A stretch of DNA of 64,000 nt, from NCBI RefSeq assembly GCF_026229185.1, contig NZ_JAGGJA010000002.1:372001-436000 (forward strand), read 5' to 3'. Within the stretch, counting starts at the first letter, position 1. Each line of letters starts with the position of its first letter. The DNA comes from Fodinibius salsisoli (lineage in GTDB: Bacteria; Bacteroidota; Rhodothermia; Balneolales; Balneolaceae). Below are positions 1 to 8,477 of the stretch, in pieces. The notes beneath the pieces are model-generated. The model worked only from the letters and a program-made list of their open reading frames with translations. It was not told the origin of the DNA and made no database searches. The position numbers and the translations under genes are program-made.

Positions 1-1624
1 TGGTATAGCCACGGTCTGCTCTTGGTTTTGGTGGCGACCACTCTGCCCGGCGACGTTCGAGCTCATCCTCTGGTACATCGAGATGTAGTCGCCGGCCGGG
101 GACATCCAACTCGATCATATCACCGTTTTCCACCAAGGCCAAGGTGCCGCCGATGGAAGATTCTGGAGACACATGCAGGATAACCGTACCAAAAGCCGTG
201 CCGCTCATTCGTCCATCCGAGATGCGAACCATGTCTTTAACACCTTTTTCAATAAGCTTGGCAGGCAGATCTACGTTACCTACTTCTGGCATACCGGGAT
301 ATCCTTTAGGCCCCACGCCTTTGAGCACAATCACACAGGACTCGTCGATATCGAGATCAGGATCATCAATTCGTTCATGATAATCCTCATAACTTTCAAA
401 CACCACGGCCCGGCCCCGATGGGTCATCAATTCCGGCGTGGCAGCCGAAGGTTTAATAACGGCTCCATTTTCACTGAGATTCCCTTTAACGACCGCAATG
501 CCCGCATTCTCTTTAACCGGATCATCAATACTGGCAATCACATCCCGGTTGTAGCATTCGGCATCAGCGCTATTTTCCGTGATTGGCTTTCCATTAACCG
601 ATATGGTGTCGTCGTGCAGGTGCTTGCTCAGTTCTTTTACGACAACCGGCAGTCCACCCGCATAGTAGTAATCCTCCATTAAATACTCGCCGGATGGCAT
701 CAAGTTAACCAGCAAGGGTATATTACTGCCAATCTTATCAAAATCATCCAGCTCCAGGGGAACGCCTATACGCCCGGCAATCGCCAGAAGATGGATGATA
801 AGATTCGTAGATCCACCTACGGCGGCATTAATTGCGATGGCATTTTCGAATGCTTTGCGACTGAGGACATCCGATAACTTCAAATCTTCTTCGACCATCT
901 CGACAATTCGGCGACCGGAAAGCTGGGCCATCAACTTTTTACGAGAATCTACAGCCGGGATAGCAGAAGCACCCGGTAATGTAAGCCCCAGTGCTTCGCT
1001 CATGGTGGCCATCGTCGAGGCGGTGCCCATGGTGTTGCAATGCCCGTTGCTGCGCGACATGCACACTTCGGCCTCTCGCAAATCTTCTTCAGAAAACCCT
1101 TCGGTTTCCTGCTTTTCTTTAATCATCCAGGTAAACGTTCCCGATCCAATCTCTTCTCCCCGAAAACGACCGTTTAACATCGGTCCCCCGGGTACTACAA
1201 TGGTCGGCAAGTCAACGCTGCAAGCTCCCATAATTGTGGAGGGCGTTGTCTTGTCACAACCGGTGAGCAGCACAATACCATCCAGAGGATTAGCCCGAAT
1301 TGATTCTTCGGTATCCATACTGGCTAAATTACGGAACAGCATAGTTGTAGGACGCATGAGTGTTTCCCCAAGAGAAGTAACCGGAAATTCAAGCGGGAAG
1401 CCCCCGGCTTCAGCAACTCCTCGTTTTACCACATCAGCAAACCCTCTAAGGTGCGCGTTACAGGGCGTCAATTCTGACCATGTATTACAGATCCCGATAA
1501 CGGGTTTTCCTTCAAAGTAATCATCCGGATACCCTTGATTCCGAAGCCAAGACCGATGAATAAATCCCATCTTACCATCATCGCCAAACCATTCCTGACT
1601 TCGTAATTTTTTGTCCTTATCCAT
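1..1624 (-). CDS. IlvD/EDD-family sugar-acid dehydratase (pentonate dehydratase-like), 3' end cut by window edge
   Basis: This would dehydrate a sugar acid such as L-arabinonate or D-xylonate to the 2-keto-3-deoxy acid, using an iron-sulfur cluster and Mg in the cytoplasm. My own reverse-strand translation from ATG at 1624 stays open for 541 codons to the edge. It shows the three family cluster cysteines: TPCN (Cys55), TGCDKT (Cys123, with the Lys beside it) and SNGHCNTMG (Cys196). That spacing is typical of the [2Fe-2S] pentonate dehydratase branch rather than of branched-chain IlvD. Family members run about 575-590 residues, so roughly 40 C-terminal residues are missing. An AAAGG lies about 10 bases before the start. 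It is third in a row after the FAH-family and aldehyde dehydrogenase genes, which supports a Weimberg-type role. The exact substrate is inferred from this context and could be another aldonate. Confidence 0.88.
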   Translation of the reverse strand, partial: MDKDKKLRSQEWFGDDGKMGFIHRSWLRNQGYPDDYFEGKPVIGICNTWSELTPCNAHLRGFADVVKRGVAEAGGFPLEFPVTSLGETLMRPTTMLFRNLASMDTEESIRANPLDGIVLLTGCDKTTPSTIMGACSVDLPTIVVPGGPMLNGRFRGEEIGSGTFTWMIKEKQETEGFSEEDLREAEVCMSRSNGHCNTMGTASTMATMSEALGLTLPGASAIPAVDSRKKLMAQLSGRRIVEMVEEDLKLSDVLSRKAFENAIAINAAVGGSTNLIIHLLAIAGRIGVPLELDDFDKIGSNIPLLVNLMPSGEYLMEDYYYAGGLPVVVKELSKHLHDDTISVNGKPITENSADAECYNRDVIASIDDPVKENAGIAVVKGNLSENGAVIKPSAATPELMTHRGRAVVFESYEDYHERIDDPDLDIDESCVIVLKGVGPKGYPGMPEVGNVDLPAKLIEKGVKDMVRISDGRMSGTAFGTVILHVSPESSIGGTLALVENGDMIELDVPGRRLHLDVPEDELERRRAEWSPPKPRADRGYT

Positions 1625-1848
1625 ATAAGAAATACCTTTAAAACCTTATCATTATTTTTTAAAGCTGATTTCAATCAAAGAAATCAGTCCCATTGTACTG
1701 TAAAAGTCACGTATTGCATCCCTTTATTTGAACTTGTATGACTCGGTTTGCCTACTTACACAAAATATTTCATCTATTCAATTTTGGAACCCAATAGGTG
1801 GTTGCACCGGAATAGTCCAGTGTTTATCATTAAACCACTATAGATGGA

Positions 1849-3408
1849 CTATTTCGTCCATTCTCCATTTTCGAGCCGCCGAATATTGAGCGGATTATCA
1901 TTCTTCAACTCATCAGGCAGCTGGGGATCCGGGAAGTCCTGGAAACAAAAGGGACGTGCAAACCGGTTGATAGCCAACGTCCCCACCGAGGTTGTTCGAC
2001 TGTCAGTGGTAGCTGGAAAGGGTCCGCCATGAACCATAGAGTGATTAACTGCTACCCCCGTAGGAAAGCCATTAAAAATAAGCCGACCCACTTTACGCTG
2101 CAGAATGTTGATCAGATCCGAATAATTACCCAGATCTTCTTCGGTACCAAAAAGCGTAGCTGTTAAATGTCCCTGCAGGTTTTCGGCAATGGCTTCCAAA
2201 TCCTGTTTACCTTCTGCCGTTATCGTCACTGTTGAAGGACCAAATACCTCTTCTTCCAGCAGTTTATTGGAAAGAAAAGTTTCTGAACTGACCTTTAACA
2301 AATGGGGAATCCCTGAGGTGGGAGAGCCATTGGACTGACCGTCAGCAACCAGCTCAACGCCCTCCTGTTGCAGCAGCTTCTCAATCCCATCTTGGTAAGC
2401 TGAATGGATGCCTGAAGTCAGCATGGTGCCCGCGCCGGCCTGTTTAAAGTGTTGTGCAACGGAATCCTGGAAAGCTTGGGCTTCATCAGAATCCTCGTAT
2501 GCTACGAGACCTGGATTGGTGCAAAACTGACCAACCCCGAGATTCACCGAATCGGTCAGCCCCTCCGCAATTTCTTTATTCTTTTCTTTTAAGGCCCCCG
2601 GCAATAAAAAGACCGGATTGGTGCTGCCCATTTCGGCGTAAACCGGGATGGGTTCCGGGCGACTGGTGGCTGCATCATACAGCGCTTTTCCTCCTGTAAA
2701 GGAACCGGTAAACCCTACCGCCCTGATCAGGGGATGCTCTACGATAGCCAATCCAACCTCATGCGAGGTCCCCTGGACCATCGAAAAGGTGCCCTCCGGC
2801 ATGCCTGTTTTTTCAACAGCGTTGCGGATGGCCGTCGCTATCATCTCGCACGTGCCGGGGTGAGCCGGATGCGCTTTAACCACGATACTACAACCGGCGG
2901 CAAGAGCAGAAGCCGTATCGCCCCCTGCTACCGAAAAGGCCAACGGAAAATTACTGGCCCCAAAAATACCTACCGGTCCAAGGGCCATTTTCATGCTTCG
3001 AGTGTCTGGTCCATCTTCTGGGTTATCAATGCGGGCATCTACCCAGGATCCCTCCCGAAGCACTTTCCCGAATAGACACAACTGCCCGACCGTCCGGCCA
3101 CGCTCCCCGGTCAGGCGTCCTTCGCTCAGGCCCGTTTCCTTGCTGGCCCGCTCAATCAACGGGTCCCCGAGTTCCATGATTTCATCGGCTATCGCTTCCA
3201 GGAAGTCCGCCCGTTCGGCGCCGCTTTTTTGTCTATACACTGTAAACACTTCTTCCGCCTGTTCCACGGCCTGGTCTACTTCGGCCTTGGTAGCCTCCGT
3301 ATATACGGGATCCAGCTTTTCATCACTGGCGGGATTTATCCCTTGAAAAGTTGTACTTCCCTCTTCTGACCTGCTATTTCCTACAAAATTCTGTCCTGTC
3401 AATTCCAT
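1849..3408 (-). CDS. Aldehyde dehydrogenase, probable 2-oxoglutarate semialdehyde (2,5-dioxovalerate) dehydrogenase
   Basis: This would oxidise 2-oxoglutarate semialdehyde to 2-oxoglutarate with NAD(P)+, the last step of oxidative pentose or hexarate breakdown. The 519-residue protein has an ALDH fold throughout: the cofactor-loop segment near residues 149-180 (FGASNFPLAFSVAGGDTA), the general-base Glu in YAEMGSTNP (about 259) and the catalytic Cys in GQFCTNPG (296). GSTNPVF and QFCTNPG are characteristic of the KGSADH branch of ALDHs. It begins 4 bases after the stop of the FAH-family gene, so the two are very likely co-transcribed. The downstream dehydratase follows after 224 bp. The class is firm and the exact substrate rests on the neighbourhood. 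Confidence 0.88.
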   Translation of the reverse strand: MELTGQNFVGNSRSEEGSTTFQGINPASDEKLDPVYTEATKAEVDQAVEQAEEVFTVYRQKSGAERADFLEAIADEIMELGDPLIERASKETGLSEGRLTGERGRTVGQLCLFGKVLREGSWVDARIDNPEDGPDTRSMKMALGPVGIFGASNFPLAFSVAGGDTASALAAGCSIVVKAHPAHPGTCEMIATAIRNAVEKTGMPEGTFSMVQGTSHEVGLAIVEHPLIRAVGFTGSFTGGKALYDAATSRPEPIPVYAEMGSTNPVFLLPGALKEKNKEIAEGLTDSVNLGVGQFCTNPGLVAYEDSDEAQAFQDSVAQHFKQAGAGTMLTSGIHSAYQDGIEKLLQQEGVELVADGQSNGSPTSGIPHLLKVSSETFLSNKLLEEEVFGPSTVTITAEGKQDLEAIAENLQGHLTATLFGTEEDLGNYSDLINILQRKVGRLIFNGFPTGVAVNHSMVHGGPFPATTDSRTTSVGTLAINRFARPFCFQDFPDPQLPDELKNDNPLNIRRLENGEWTK

Positions 3409-3412
3409 TATT

Positions 3413-4249
3413 CTATCTGACTTTATTAATTAACGTCCCAATTGGGTCAATTGTAATGCTGATTTCATCGTCATGTTGCAAAGTAAATTCATTGGAGGGG
3501 ACAATACCCGTTCCCGTCATCAGGAGACTTCCATCCGGGAAGGAACATTCCCTGTATAAATATGAAACAAGATCTGTAAGATTTCGTTTTATCTGACTGA
3601 TTTCAATCTTCTCTTCGAATACTACGGAACCATTGCGCTTGATCTCGAGCTCCACTTGAGTATCTGGCGGGAGCGGCTCATTGGTAACATATATGCACGG
3701 GCCAATGGCGGCAGACCCGTCGTAGCATTTGGCCTGTGGAAGGTAGAGCGGATTTTCTCCTTCGATGCTCCGGGAGCTCATGTCGTTGCCGATGGTGTAT
3801 CCCACGATGGTGCCGCTGGAGGTAATCACCAATGTAAGTTCCGGTTCGGGAACATCCCAAGAGGAATCTTTGCGGATTCTTACCTTTCCGCCGGGCCCGA
3901 CCGTTCGGCTCTTTGTGGCTTTGAAAAAGAGTTCCGGACGCTTGGCATCATACACCCGCCCGTAGAAATCGGCCCCGCCCGCTTCTTTTGACTCTTCTTC
4001 CCTGCCCAGCTTGCTGTTATAATACGTTACCCCACTGGCCCAAATCTCCTGGCTTTCAATCGGGGCTTCCAGTTCATTAGCGAGAAGGTCCGGTCCGTTT
4101 GCTATCGGGGCATTCGAAGAGGCAAGCTTTGCTACTTTATCATAGAGGTTATCGTCATTAATAAATGAGTCCCAATCTATTCCCTCCAACAGGTAAAAGG
4201 CATCCTGGTAGTGAATCAAAATCCCCTTAGTGGTTTTATATACTTTCAT
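3413..4249 (-). CDS. Fumarylacetoacetate hydrolase family protein, probable 2-keto-3-deoxy-pentonate dehydratase
   Basis: In Weimberg-type pathways an FAH-family enzyme dehydrates 2-keto-3-deoxy-pentonate to 2-oxoglutarate semialdehyde. This 278-residue protein shows the FAH C-terminal domain: the metal-binding PEPELTLV (E-x-E near residue 135), GYTIGNDMSSRSIEGENPLYLPQ with the third acidic ligand, and GTGIVP near the C-terminus. The N-terminal 80 residues are more divergent, as is usual. It is the first gene of a compact minus-strand set with the aldehyde dehydrogenase (4-base gap) and the IlvD/EDD dehydratase, and together the three cover aldonate to 2-oxoglutarate. The family also contains hydrolases and isomerases, so the reaction is inferred from context. 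No sugar dehydrogenase or lactonase is seen beside it; these could lie beyond the left edge. Confidence 0.82.
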   Translation of the reverse strand: MKVYKTTKGILIHYQDAFYLLEGIDWDSFINDDNLYDKVAKLASSNAPIANGPDLLANELEAPIESQEIWASGVTYYNSKLGREEESKEAGGADFYGRVYDAKRPELFFKATKSRTVGPGGKVRIRKDSSWDVPEPELTLVITSSGTIVGYTIGNDMSSRSIEGENPLYLPQAKCYDGSAAIGPCIYVTNEPLPPDTQVELEIKRNGSVVFEEKIEISQIKRNLTDLVSYLYRECSFPDGSLLMTGTGIVPSNEFTLQHDDEISITIDPIGTLINKVR

Positions 4250-4491
4250 TGCAACAGATAACTGAATGAATATTTCTGCTGCTGTTAATTTAAAAGCATG
4301 AGGGCATATTCCAAATAAATCTCTGAAATACAGCCATCTGATGCATCGCGCATTCCTGAGAATTTAATTATTCTTGTCTTAGGTTGGGGAATAGATGACA
4401 ATGCTATACCGTCGTAGAATCTACAGTTGACTTAATTATATTAAACTTAGGAGCCCATTTTTTATTGGCATATCACATCCCACTTTAATTT
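4250..4491. other. Intergenic region upstream of the oxidative pentose genes
   Basis: This non-coding stretch lies between the sulfatase remnant and the FAH-family gene and must carry the promoter of the latter on the minus strand. I see no clear operator dyad and no copy of the AAGTGT-N7-ACACTT motif found in the arabinan region, which argues that the two loci are controlled separately. Confidence 0.4.
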
Positions 4492-5520
4492 TTAGTAATT
4501 GAAGTTATAGGCTCCTTTTTCATTAAATCCGTGAAAGTTGCGCATATTACTGTATCGCGGATAGCTTTCAAAAATATCATATCCATAGGCCCTGGGATCA
4601 TACTGAGTTGTTAAAATGCTGTCAAGTCGGGCTCTGAGTTTGTTTCGTATTGGCTGATATTCAGGATCGCCCACCAAATTATTAAGGCAAGCCGGATCTT
4701 CTTTAATATTATATAACTCTTCCGCAGGCCGTTTTCCAAAAGCCCGGTGAAAGAGCTCTTGGACTTCCGCATCATTTCGATGCTCCAACATATATCTCTT
4801 GGTGGGAGAACCGTCAACATCAGCATATCCCAATCCGAAGGACTTAAAATTTCCGGTCGTCAAATCTTTTCTATCCTGCGGTCGGGGATTGCCGGCCGGC
4901 CATCGCTCGGGAGCTACATTCCAGATATATAGATAGTTCATAGTCCGAATGGATCGAGAGGGATAGCCCAAATTATCAGGCCGGGCATGCGTATGCCGTT
5001 CCCGACCGGTAACAACAGCATCTCGCTTGGCATCCACCTGACCTTCTTGTTTAGATTGCAAAACGTGCCACAAGCTTTTTCCCGTAATTTGAGAAGGAAT
5101 ATCAACGCCTGCTATTTGTAAAAAGGTAGGGGCAAAATCAATGGAGCTTGTCAAATCATCCACCACACGGCCAGCCGGAATAGCATCAGGCCAGCGGACC
5201 GCTAAGGGGACATGCGTGCCATACTCGTATAAATTGGCTTTGGCCCGAGGAAAAGGCATGCCGTTATCGGAGGTCCACCACAACGACGGTATTATCGACT
5301 TCTCCCCGGTTTTCTAAGAGGTTCAAGATCTGAACAAGCTGCCGGTCAAACCATTCAATCTCGGTATAATAGTCCAGTAAGTCGCTGCGTACTTCAGGAA
5401 CATCCGGTAAAAAAGGAGGAACCCGGATTTCATCTGAATCTTTACCACCCTTTATACCAGATCCCTTTTCATATCCCCGGTGGGGCTCGTAGGTCCCCAC
5501 CCAAAAGAAAAATGGGGAAG
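4492..5520 (-). pseudogene. Sulfatase remnant, N-terminally truncated and frameshifted
   Basis: Two pieces in different frames together make the middle and C-terminal part of a sulfatase of the arylsulfatase/heparan-sulfatase type. The upstream piece (about 5520 to 5264) reads SPFFFWVGTYEPHRGYE and ends in NTVVVV; the downstream piece (to 4492) continues as TSDNGMPFPRAKANLYEYG, HVPLAVRWP and a C-terminal domain ending GAYNFNY. Between NTVVVV and TSDNG one extra G in GTGGTGGACC (about 5275-5280) breaks the frame. The N-terminal half, including the catalytic C-x-P-S-R formylglycine motif, is absent, and in-frame stops lie just before SPFFF. The gene cannot make an active sulfatase. Its presence suggests that the ancestral locus handled a sulfated polysaccharide. 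Confidence 0.85.
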
Positions 5521-5523
5521 CTT

Positions 5524-5735
5524 ACATTGTTCAGCCAATCCAATACTGAAAAGTGTACAAATAACCATTCACGCGGATGTTACGAGCTTCACAACGTTTT
5601 AACCCATTGGGCTTGTCAAACAAAAAAGCTCCGTTAGAAACGGTGACGCTACCGGGACCATCCCATTCAATATTTCCAAACACTGCTGTTCCCTGACTTG
5701 GATCACCTTCGCAGATAAAATGATGGAGCTATAAG
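5524..5735 (-). pseudogene. Orphan C-terminal coding fragment of an unidentified protein
   Basis: Between the GH16 stop and the sulfatase remnant, the minus strand keeps one open frame of about 60 codons with no start, bounded upstream by TAG and ending in TGA. It reads in part CEGDPSQGTAVFGNIEWDG, then VTVSNGAFLFDKPNG, and ends LYTFQYWIG. Composition and coherence look like genuine protein, probably a beta-rich C-terminus, but I cannot assign a family. It runs in the same frame as the following sulfatase piece, separated by two stops, as expected if a deletion joined the tail of one gene to the middle of another. Confidence 0.5.
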
Positions 5736-7106
5736 TTAGTTAGCATGAGAATATTCAATCTGTGGCCTACGCGACGAAGTACTGTAATCACCAGAACGGA
5801 AGCCATGGTATTGGGAATTTGTTGAAACTAACTTAAAAGAAATCAAACTATCCGTTAGACTATTATTGAGTTCATCTGTAATTTCTAATTCGATGTAATC
5901 ACTGCTCATTGCTCCAGATACACTGGTTAAAAGAGTTCCACTTTCTGTAGGAGCATTATTCCAGGTCAGCGCACTGGTTATAGTATTATTTTGTCCCAAA
6001 TAATTGCCATTTCCTTCAATCCAAGTTGTATCATTAATTCGGTATAGACGAAACTCTGTACCTGGATGATCATTTAAAGAATAGAGTTTTAATTTTGCAC
6101 CCGACAAGCTTTGATTGATATCTGAAATATCAAACTTAAAGTAACTTATCTGCTGATTGCTTTGAGAACCTTCACTTACTACATACCCTGCAGCACCATA
6201 ATTTCTATCCGGGTATGAAGACCGAACCCAGGTATCCGCTACTGGGTCAATGCTATTTGATGGTGAAATTGCTGATGTATCGCTTAGTTCATACCATTTG
6301 ACATAGTCTACTTTCATAATGGTAGAAGAAGAAGCTAAGCTTCCATATCCTTTGGAAGGAATAGGACCTGCCCAGGTTCCTGTGTTATAATTCTTTACCT
6401 CGGAGCTTAGGATAACATATTCTTGTGTTTGGGAGATGGGGCCTGAATATGTCCAAGTATGCTCCCCATCTACATAAAATTTATAATAGTCTGGTGTCCA
6501 TTCAAACGTATAGATGTGGTAGTTTCCGCTATTCGCTCCCTTATCTCCAGTTATATATCCTGCTGTTTTATGGTCGCTACTATAACCATCCCAATGCAAA
6601 TTGTGGTGTACGCGTCCGTCGCTAGAAAGCGTTTCCACCACATCTATTTCCATACCAGCATTCTCAGGATCTCCTATAGGGTTACCCATCGTCGGACTCT
6701 GTAGCCAAAAAGCGGACCACGATCCCGATACGTTAGTAAACGCAACTCGTGCTTCAAACTTTCCATAAGTGAATCTTTTATGGGTAGCGATCATCCCCGT
6801 ATGATGCCGAGGGGCATTATCTACCGTATCAGTATACACTTTTATAAATAAATTATCATTGGCTACCTCTACCGTAGTAGTATCATTATAGCCATCATGC
6901 CTAGGCCCCAGATAACGATAATACCACTTAGAAGTATCCAAGGAAGTACTATTAAAATCATCCTGCCAGGCCAACTCAAATTCATGAGTCGACATTGAAG
7001 GATCTCCTCCGTCAGCATCTATCCCTTCTGGTATATTTGAACATGACGTTATAATGAATAAAATAATAATCAGTATGTCTATTGTAATCCCGTTTATCTT
7101 TTTCAT
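5736..7106 (-). CDS. GH16-family lipoprotein with C-terminal DNRLRE/CBM96-like domain
   Basis: This is a probable surface-exposed endo-acting glycanase (laminarinase, agarase or porphyranase class). I chose the ATG at 7106 because it gives a clean lipoprotein signal (MKKINGITIDILIIILFIITSC, lipobox Cys at residue 22); an upstream ATG at 7169 would add 21 unlikely residues. The GH16 catalytic motif E-x-D-x-x-E is present as MEIDVVE (Glu about 153, Asp 155, Glu 158), preceded by SWSAFWLQSP and followed by FEWTPDYYKFYVDG, both typical of the beta-jelly-roll. After about residue 295 a second domain starts at DTWVRSSYPDRNYGA with TWNNAP, which resembles DNRLRE/CBM96-type carbohydrate-binding modules. 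It lies downstream of the alginate-lyase-like gene in the first PUL. The substrate cannot be read from sequence alone. Confidence 0.86.
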   Translation of the reverse strand: MKKINGITIDILIIILFIITSCSNIPEGIDADGGDPSMSTHEFELAWQDDFNSTSLDTSKWYYRYLGPRHDGYNDTTTVEVANDNLFIKVYTDTVDNAPRHHTGMIATHKRFTYGKFEARVAFTNVSGSWSAFWLQSPTMGNPIGDPENAGMEIDVVETLSSDGRVHHNLHWDGYSSDHKTAGYITGDKGANSGNYHIYTFEWTPDYYKFYVDGEHTWTYSGPISQTQEYVILSSEVKNYNTGTWAGPIPSKGYGSLASSSTIMKVDYVKWYELSDTSAISPSNSIDPVADTWVRSSYPDRNYGAAGYVVSEGSQSNQQISYFKFDISDINQSLSGAKLKLYSLNDHPGTEFRLYRINDTTWIEGNGNYLGQNNTITSALTWNNAPTESGTLLTSVSGAMSSDYIELEITDELNNSLTDSLISFKLVSTNSQYHGFRSGDYSTSSRRPQIEYSHAN

Positions 7107-7274
7107 CTCTTTGTCTATATAGTTAAAAATACCCATCTTGCTACAACAGCTCACATAAGACCCGCTCAAGATTCTTTTGCTTCATAACCTAAGACCCTAC
7201 AAATTTTACTCATGATTAGATGGTTGTTTCTCTGTGTGGATAAGTAATCTTATGTTACATCTTTAATCAGGAAC

Positions 7275-8402
7275 TTATTTACTCATTTTCTGGTTGACCC
7301 AATAATCAAAAGATAAATTATACTTTGTAATGGATGGATCGATCGTGGTGATGTAATTTATACAGCGAGATTCGCTAGCCATCAGTTCTTCTAAAACATA
7401 GATTGAAGTGGCAGGATTATAGGGCTCATTATAGTCCGATCTTTCCTTATCGGGAGGGTATTTGGTATCCAAAAACTCGATATGCTGGTTTTCGTTTGGT
7501 TCGAGAAGGTAGGACTCCCAGAAATCTACTGCTTTTTTAACCCGAGAAAAATCAGGCTCATCATATAGGCTTATATTACCGGATAGTTTTATTGATTTGA
7601 AAATTTTTGCATAAAAAAGCAGATTATAGGCATGGTAAGCGAAAGCATCGCGGTCTTCAAAGTCGTGACTAGTCCCATCAGCATAAATATTTTTGGGGAT
7701 GAACGATTTCAGTTCACTTATAGCATGCTCATATAATATTTCATTTTCCGTAATCAATGAAATATAAGTAAGTATATTTAAACGGATTGTATTCCAGTTA
7801 TTGATAGCCAGTTTTCCCGACAGCTTTAATCCGTTTTTGTAGTATTGTGCCTGATCGAGAAGCCACTTGTCAATGCTCTTTCTTTCATTATTAGTTAATG
7901 CATCCCGCACAATGGAATAGGCCTCAAACATGGGCAGTAATGCCGTCTCACGGGGTGTATGATCAGAAAGAGAATAGTTTTGGCTGAACTGTAATAAAAA
8001 ATCTACTGTCTTTTGCAGGTATTTCCTTTTTTGAGTACTGTCTTCTTCAAAAACCCACTGAATTGATAATAACAAAGTTGTTTTACAGTAATCTTTTACC
8101 GTAGTCTCATTGTCTCCTGTAATATGGGGTATTGCTATAGGCTCTTTGTTTAAACCTGCATTCGCCTTTGCAGTAACAAAATTATTAAATGCTGTTGCAG
8201 CTTTACCAGATTCTTTCATTTCCTTCTGGATGCTGGCCACCGTCAACGAATCAATATAAAGATTAGGATAAGATGGTTGGGATCCTCTAACAATGTCTTT
8301 CTTGTTTTCTTCTTCAATTGAGGCAATATGTTCATTTTCTTTACATCCCGTCAGAAGTGCTAAGAACATCACCCAAAATAATGGATAAAAAAATAACTTC
8401 AT
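7275..8402 (-). CDS. Alginate-lyase-superfamily lipoprotein (PL5-like alpha/alpha barrel)
   Basis: This is a probable lipid-anchored polysaccharide lyase. The 375-residue protein begins with a lipoprotein signal (LFWVMFLALLTGCKEN, Cys about 20). The rest is helical, with landmarks of the alginate_lyase (PL5-type) family: NNWNTIRL near residue 205 and ADGTSHDFEDRDAFAYHAYNLLFYA near residues 245-270, where the Tyr/His pair sits in family enzymes. The C-terminus is complete (NQKMSK, stop at 7275). It follows susD by 75 bp containing a perfect 18-bp inverted repeat, so it is probably expressed from the same transcript at a lower level. The fold call is good; whether the substrate is alginate or another uronate polymer is inference. 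Confidence 0.72.
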   Translation of the reverse strand: MKLFFYPLFWVMFLALLTGCKENEHIASIEEENKKDIVRGSQPSYPNLYIDSLTVASIQKEMKESGKAATAFNNFVTAKANAGLNKEPIAIPHITGDNETTVKDYCKTTLLLSIQWVFEEDSTQKRKYLQKTVDFLLQFSQNYSLSDHTPRETALLPMFEAYSIVRDALTNNERKSIDKWLLDQAQYYKNGLKLSGKLAINNWNTIRLNILTYISLITENEILYEHAISELKSFIPKNIYADGTSHDFEDRDAFAYHAYNLLFYAKIFKSIKLSGNISLYDEPDFSRVKKAVDFWESYLLEPNENQHIEFLDTKYPPDKERSDYNEPYNPATSIYVLEELMASESRCINYITTIDPSITKYNLSFDYWVNQKMSK

Positions 8403-8420
8403 GAATACTGATTTTTAAGT

Positions 8421-8458
8421 AACTGTTTCAGGGAAGAAACTTCTTCCCTGAAACAGTT
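8421..8458 (-). terminator. Perfect 18-bp inverted repeat between susD and the lyase gene (attenuator or processing hairpin)
   Basis: Arms AACTGTTTCAGGGAAGAA (8421-8438) and its exact complement (8441-8458) are separated by 2 bases. The hairpin starts 20 bp after the susD stop and ends 19 bp before the next ATG. On the minus strand it is followed by ACTTAAAAATC and not by a clean T-run, so partial termination or mRNA end protection is more likely than full termination. SusCD transcripts are typically needed in excess over enzymes, and the position fits that. Confidence 0.75.
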
Positions 8459-8477
8459 TAAATTATAAAAGATCAAC

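Noticed and set aside
795-1520. Long plus-strand open frame (241 codons)
   Set aside because: It lies antisense to the IlvD/EDD dehydratase, whose minus-strand reading shows all cluster motifs; the plus-strand product has no recognisable domain.
4492-5283. Intact 263-residue sulfatase gene
   Set aside because: It starts at a non-standard codon inside the conserved VVVTSDNG region and lacks the catalytic N-terminus; the preceding part is present in another frame, so it is a remnant.
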